A stretch of DNA of 64,000 bases, taken from assembly GCA_028023455.1 (NCBI GenBank), contig JAQFVV010000043.1, forward strand, positions 1,735,483 through 1,799,482, given 5' to 3'. The stretch comes from Epiperipatus broadwayi (Eukaryota > Onychophora > Udeonychophora > Euonychophora > Peripatidae). The position numbers and the translations under genes are program-made. The notes beneath the pieces were generated by a model. It saw only the letters and a list, made by a program, of their open reading frames with translations. It had not been told where the DNA came from and did no database searches. The first letter of the stretch is position 1; every line of letters begins with the position of its first letter. Below are positions 59,915-64,000 of the stretch, one piece after another.

Positions 59915-60012
59915 ATAATCATTAAAATCAGTCAATACTTAGACAATCTCAATAACAATCAACAATCTCAATCTGTTGTCAAGACAACCTCCTTTTAACA
60001 ATAAAGGTGAAT
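59915..60012. repeat. Family E, single arm
   Basis: Matches one arm (ATCATTAAAATCAGTCAATAC, CAATCTGTTGTCAAGACAACC) without its inverted partner. Confidence 0.55.
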
Positions 60013-60063
60013 TTTTGAAAATACTAACATCATGCAAGGCATTCTCTCCATCAATATTTATTA

Positions 60064-60125
60064 TTACACAGAGGCAAAACTCTCCATACAGTGGAATAGT
60101 GATCATGTGATGTTTAGTGGTTTAA
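60064..60125. repeat. Family A terminal fragments
   Basis: Short antisense end AGGCAAAACTCTCCATACAG joined to GTGATCATGTGATGTTTAGT, the sequence that borders several family A copies. Confidence 0.5.
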
Positions 60126-60269
60126 TATTTATTATTATATTGAAATTTGACAAGCATGATTCTGTTGTGATAGATTGGTTGAAAACGATTTTTAATACAG
60201 GTATATATAAAAAAAGATGTTTTAGAAAATATACTGATATCTTGGAGAAATTGCAAAGAAATGTTTAAT

Positions 60270-62535
60270 GTCAGTTGATACCCAATCAATTAATATAAAT
60301 TATTTACACATATCTTGGCTGACCATTACATAGTATCTTTATTTGTAAATTTTTGGTACATCCAAAATGGGGCTTCATTTCAATTGTTATTGTAAACTCT
60401 CATTTGCCTGTTTGATGAATGGCTTTAGAATAAAACAGTTATGTCTCAAGAATAAAATAGATTACAATAATAACCTCAAATTTCAACCTAATCTTCAGAG
60501 GTAGACAAATTACCTTCTGAAATTTCTTCTTTATGTGAAACAGGGTTATTGTATCACCAAGAACATTGCTAATGCCACACTTCTTATATTACTTAATACT
60601 AATTTATTATATTTCACATGATTTCAACTAATTTACATACTTCTGAATTGTAGATTTCTTTCCGAGTTGGTATACTTCAAAATTTAACAGCTGTATCCAG
60701 TTATTAACTTTATTTCATAGTGTCCTCTAAATAGCTTATCAATGAAGACAGTTAAAGATTATAACCAGTTTATTAAATCTTCTGGAATTAACACTAACTT
60801 TTCAATCAGCTAGTTTTAATTGTGATATTCTTAAGTCGTGAGAGTGAGTCTGATTCCAATACTACTGAAGCTTGTTATTTTAACAGTTCATCAAATGGTG
60901 CAATCACACTTTTATTCCCAATCTCATTCCTTCCTCACTCATTCAACCTTTGGTAGGCATAAATATAAACTCTATTTGAAAAGTTTTGCTAGAGCAATAT
61001 CTTTCTTTTAAAAATTAAAAAAGATAGTAAATTTATGCCATCAACACAGTATATCAAAGCAACAGTGTAATGAATTTTTTTTTTAGGGTTTCAAATCTTG
61101 CTCCAATGATTTCTACTATTTTGTTAGAAGGCACTTTAAATGTCATACTTATCTCACCCATATTTCCAATTTAGTTCTCTTATTTCCTAGAAATAGTGGC
61201 ATAGATATGAAAGTTTTTTTATCATCTCCTCAATTCCTTTTTTATTTTTCTCACAGTTTTGACTGTCTAGCAGTCTTCATTGGGAAGTTCTGATGAAGAC
61301 TGCAGTCAGTCGAAACTGTAAGCAAAATAAAAAAGGAATTATATAAAAATTGCATTAAAGTGTATATGAGATGATAAAAAAAATTTAATATATAGGAATA
61401 TATGAAGAGAAATGCAAAAAAAGTAAAGAAGATATAAGCATATGAAAGTCATGAACGTTATTTTTATATTCATCTGGTATCTTTTGTGATATTTTTCTTT
61501 TCACTCACCTATTTATAGCATAGCGATCTTGGAAACTGTAAATTCAACATTTTTTTTTGTCTATTCTCAACCACTTTAATTGATGAATAATAATTTTTGT
61601 AAATACTTAAATACCAGATTTTCTGTCATCTATTTAATTCTCCATCGAGTTATGGCTATTTTACTGAGATTATGTCTAATCTCCTTCTGTTTTCTCCAAG
61701 TTCATATTTTATCAATTAGTACTGGCCCAAAATACTGTTTTCCTACTGTTTCCACCTTGGTTTGCAACTATAATGACATCAACTTTGAAAAGAATGTTAT
61801 AGCAATGCCCACAATGATTGTGACATAAATGATATGGTGAACCGAAAAATATTTTTGACTTATGGATTAATAATAAAAATAATTTTAATTACTAGAACGC
61901 CGATAATTCTATTACACTTGAAAGACCAATGAATTCAAAGCCCGTGAACTGTCTTTATAAAACTGAACATATGTGCATTGCAGAATACTATATGCTATTA
62001 TTAAATGAAAGTGAATGCATTAACAATTTATTCCCCTATATGGATTCAGTAGTCTAATGAAAAAAATAAAATCGAGAGATTCTTGCAATTGTTTTCCCAC
62101 AGTTTTCACACTTTTATTACGAGTTTTATCACTGGTTTATGACATATGATTTCATATATATATATTTCTAATATTCTCATGGATAAATGATGAATTCATA
62201 TATTTCCGGGAGCTTCTGTGAAGTAAAAATATAATAGCTAAATAGCTAATGTTTCAGTACAATAACAAGTGCTTTCCTCAGAGCTTCTTCATGCTCAAAT
62301 CATAAGAATGTGTGTGGTGATATTTAAAATTTGTTATTTTTTTCCTTTGTTATTTTCTCCACAGCCTCAAATTCTATTGATTGAGAAGTTTTAAAAAATA
62401 TTTTATCCTCCATATATATATATCACCATTGCTTATACAATGTAGATATAGTGCCAGTAAAAATATAATTAGGTCTTTGTCCAAACTGCTTGCTGCACTA
62501 TTTCTGAATCAATGTATATGTTACATAGTAATCAT
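60270..62535. other. Upstream intron or flank; no gene seen
   Basis: Apart from the palindromic repeat at 61245-61390, AT-rich. I looked for the missing 5' exons (GNHD-type motifs on the minus strand) and did not find them. Confidence 0.4.
61245..61390. repeat. Repeat with CTGATGA-hairpin-GAAAC motif (palindromic)
   Basis: The left arm AATTCCTTTTTTATTTTTCTC is complementary to AAATAAAAAAGGAATT. The centre reads GTTCTGATGAAGACTGCAGT, CAGTCGAAACTGT, similar to the motif of repeat H. Confidence 0.6.
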
Positions 62536-62536
62536 C

Positions 62537-62595
62537 AAACAATCATCATCAACAACCATTATCAATCCATTGCAGGATGAAGGTCTCTCCACATA
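62537..62595 (-). repeat. RTE LINE 3' terminal fragment
   Basis: The sequence around ACCATTATCAATCCATTGC and the following GGTCTCTCC is near-identical to the 3' terminus of the RTE fragment at 366-430, including the ATCATCAT-type tail, in the same orientation. It is a heavily 5'-truncated insertion. Confidence 0.6.
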
Positions 62596-62849
62596 GTATG
62601 TTAGGCTATTTACCACAAAAATGTTAAGATACTACATATGTAGATCATGAGTTATGACATGAAAGACGGCAGTATGTTGTGTGCTTTTTAAACCGTCTTC
62701 AATGTTATCTGTGTCATCACAAAATCTTGCAAGTATTTGAAAACATTCTTAAAATTCCCAACTTCAATTCCATATATAAACTGAATCGTTTCAAACATTG
62801 ATGTAATAGTTTCACCCAGTTATGCTTTCAATTAGCATTTCATTCCATC

Positions 62850-62990
62850 ATGAGTTACAGTATGAAACACACCCACCATCACCATAAAACTTTAGTGGTA
62901 AATAGCTAAACTACGTAAAACATGGTGATTCATAGATGGCGCTTCAGGTAGTTTTGAGGGAGAACTAGTCATCAGTCAACTTTTCGGTGA
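62850..62990. repeat. Element D, end fragment
   Basis: Matches the right end of the element at 18795-19205 (TAAATAGCTAAACTACG, then GATGGCGCTTCAGGTAG). Confidence 0.45.
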
Positions 62991-63252
62991 ACACACTATG
63001 TGTTTATTACACCAACTAATCTACAATCTAAATTCTAATCACATACATAAGAAGTTTAAACACTAGAAGTGACAGAGCTAGGCTTGATCTATGAAGCTTC
63101 AGCAGTTTGCCACCCTACTACTGCAACAAATCATTCATTAAAGAATGAAAAAAATCAGTTTAACCCAAACTGTTTACTTTGATACATACAAGCCATTAAA
63201 ATTTAAAACGTCTTTTATTTAACACTGATAACTAATGGAAACATGTTTTGTC

Positions 63253-63750
63253 ATTAAATAAAAGTCATACATCACATGACTTAATTTGATAAACTTGTAA
63301 TTATAAACTAAAATAAGGAGCGTGCTAATAGCTCTAACAAGCTTTATCAATAAATGTTGCAAGAGAAAGCACTTAAAATCTCTATTTAGAAATTATCCCA
63401 ATCCTCGGACAAGTTTCAAGCTATTAGCTTTCCTCGGTGAGGCACTAGGATATTTCAAACACTAGATCCAGAATACCAATTCAAAGCCAGCACTTATCTG
63501 ATAGTTAACTTTTAAGTAGAAAATCTGAAATATTCAGACACTTATATGTCTTCAAACACAGCTATCTAACTTAAATAGCTATATGGGGCTGAGAAATCTT
63601 CAGCCATGCCATATATTAATAGCCTTAGCAATATAACATTGCTTAAGACTTAAAGGCAAAACTATAATAATAAATTAAATAAAAGTCATACATCACATGA
63701 CTTAATTTGATAAACTTGTAATTATAAACTAAAATAAAGAGCATGCTAAT
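63253..63750 (-). repeat. Family B relative bounded by 77-bp direct repeats
   Basis: Direct repeats at 63253-63329 and 63674-63750 (start ATTAAATAAAAGTCATACAT, end GTGCTAAT or ATGCTAAT) differ at two visible positions. Between them is an antisense family B element with TAGCTATATGGGGCTGAG and the degenerate core at 63402-63442. Confidence 0.7.
63402..63442 (-). ncRNA. Degenerate hammerhead-like core, family B relative
   Basis: On the minus strand: CCTCA, CCGAGGA, hairpin AAGC-TAAT-AGCTT, GAAAC, TT, GTC, CGAGG. Core position U4 is C and one helix I base pair is lost, so it is predicted inactive, but CCTC/GAGG pairing and the two-pair helix III persist. Confidence 0.35.
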
Positions 63751-64000
63751 TATTAAAAATACTATCTTATATTGTTTTAAAGAGCTTCATTATTTTATAA
63801 TATAGGCTGAATTTTAGATGTTAAAAGAGTAAGAGTCAACCTAAAAGTCTCACAACTTTTGGTTTCGTTTTTTTTTTATTAGTGCTTTTACTATTATTTT
63901 ATATTGGGAAGTAAGAATAGACAGGATGATGTCAACCATAGCTGATCACATGTTCAACATCCAAAAATTGTTTCAAATTGCTGGGAGAAAATCATCATGC

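Noticed and set aside
58400-64000. Missing 5' exons of the nucleotidase gene
   Set aside because: I looked on the minus strand for GNHD/DxH type motifs and found none, so no exon was called.

Overview
The window looks like nuclear DNA of an invertebrate animal. It is very AT-rich, has spliceosomal introns of 0.4 to about 19 kb, and is packed with decayed RTE-type LINEs, short interspersed elements, hairpin (foldback) elements, hAT-like and mariner/pogo-like MITEs, a Penelope-like fragment and microsatellites. The one conserved gene belongs to a 5'-nucleotidase/YfkN-like phosphoesterase family that I associate with molluscs and other lophotrochozoans. A mollusc is my best guess, but the species cannot be named from sequence alone. 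There are no bacterial features such as operons or ribosome binding sites.

The only convincing host gene is a multi-exon gene on the minus strand. Seven coding exons are visible, in transcript order: 58392-58267, 57992-57870, 50832-50664, 46302-46207, 41593-41426, 22702-22530 and 13224-13147. They join in one frame to 933 nt (311 codons). They cover the second half of the metallophosphoesterase domain and most of the 5'-nucleotidase C-terminal domain. The first exons should lie beyond the right edge of the window and the last beyond the left edge. The intron between 41426 and 22702 appears to be a GC-AG intron.

Nearly everything else is intronic or flanking repeat. Left part (1-13 kb): an RTE LINE 3' end, a duplicated foldback at 1.16-1.44 kb, a decayed hAT transposase at 11.5-12.1 kb. 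13-25 kb: tRNA-derived SINE, a 1.4 kb element with inverted ends, first copies of repeat family A, a gag-like remnant. 25-32 kb: two decayed RTE copies, one carrying a palindromic family-A insertion with 13-bp target duplications. 33-41 kb: a 77-bp perfect inverted repeat (family B), a pogo/mariner-like hairpin MITE, a 54-bp minisatellite. 41-50 kb: a 1-kb palindrome built of ~349-bp units, and a Penelope-type GIY-YIG fragment. 50-64 kb: hAT MITEs, G-runs, nested hairpins, more family A and B.

The most interesting signal is inside repeat families A and B. Their conserved core (CTGATGA, hairpin, GAAAC, NN, GTC) is preceded and followed by segments that pair with each other, and this fits a type I hammerhead ribozyme with a very short helix III. 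The flanking helix keeps pairing between diverged copies through compensatory or wobble changes. Many family-A copies are palindromic, one such palindrome moved as a unit, and some palindrome junctions lie close to the predicted cleavage site.
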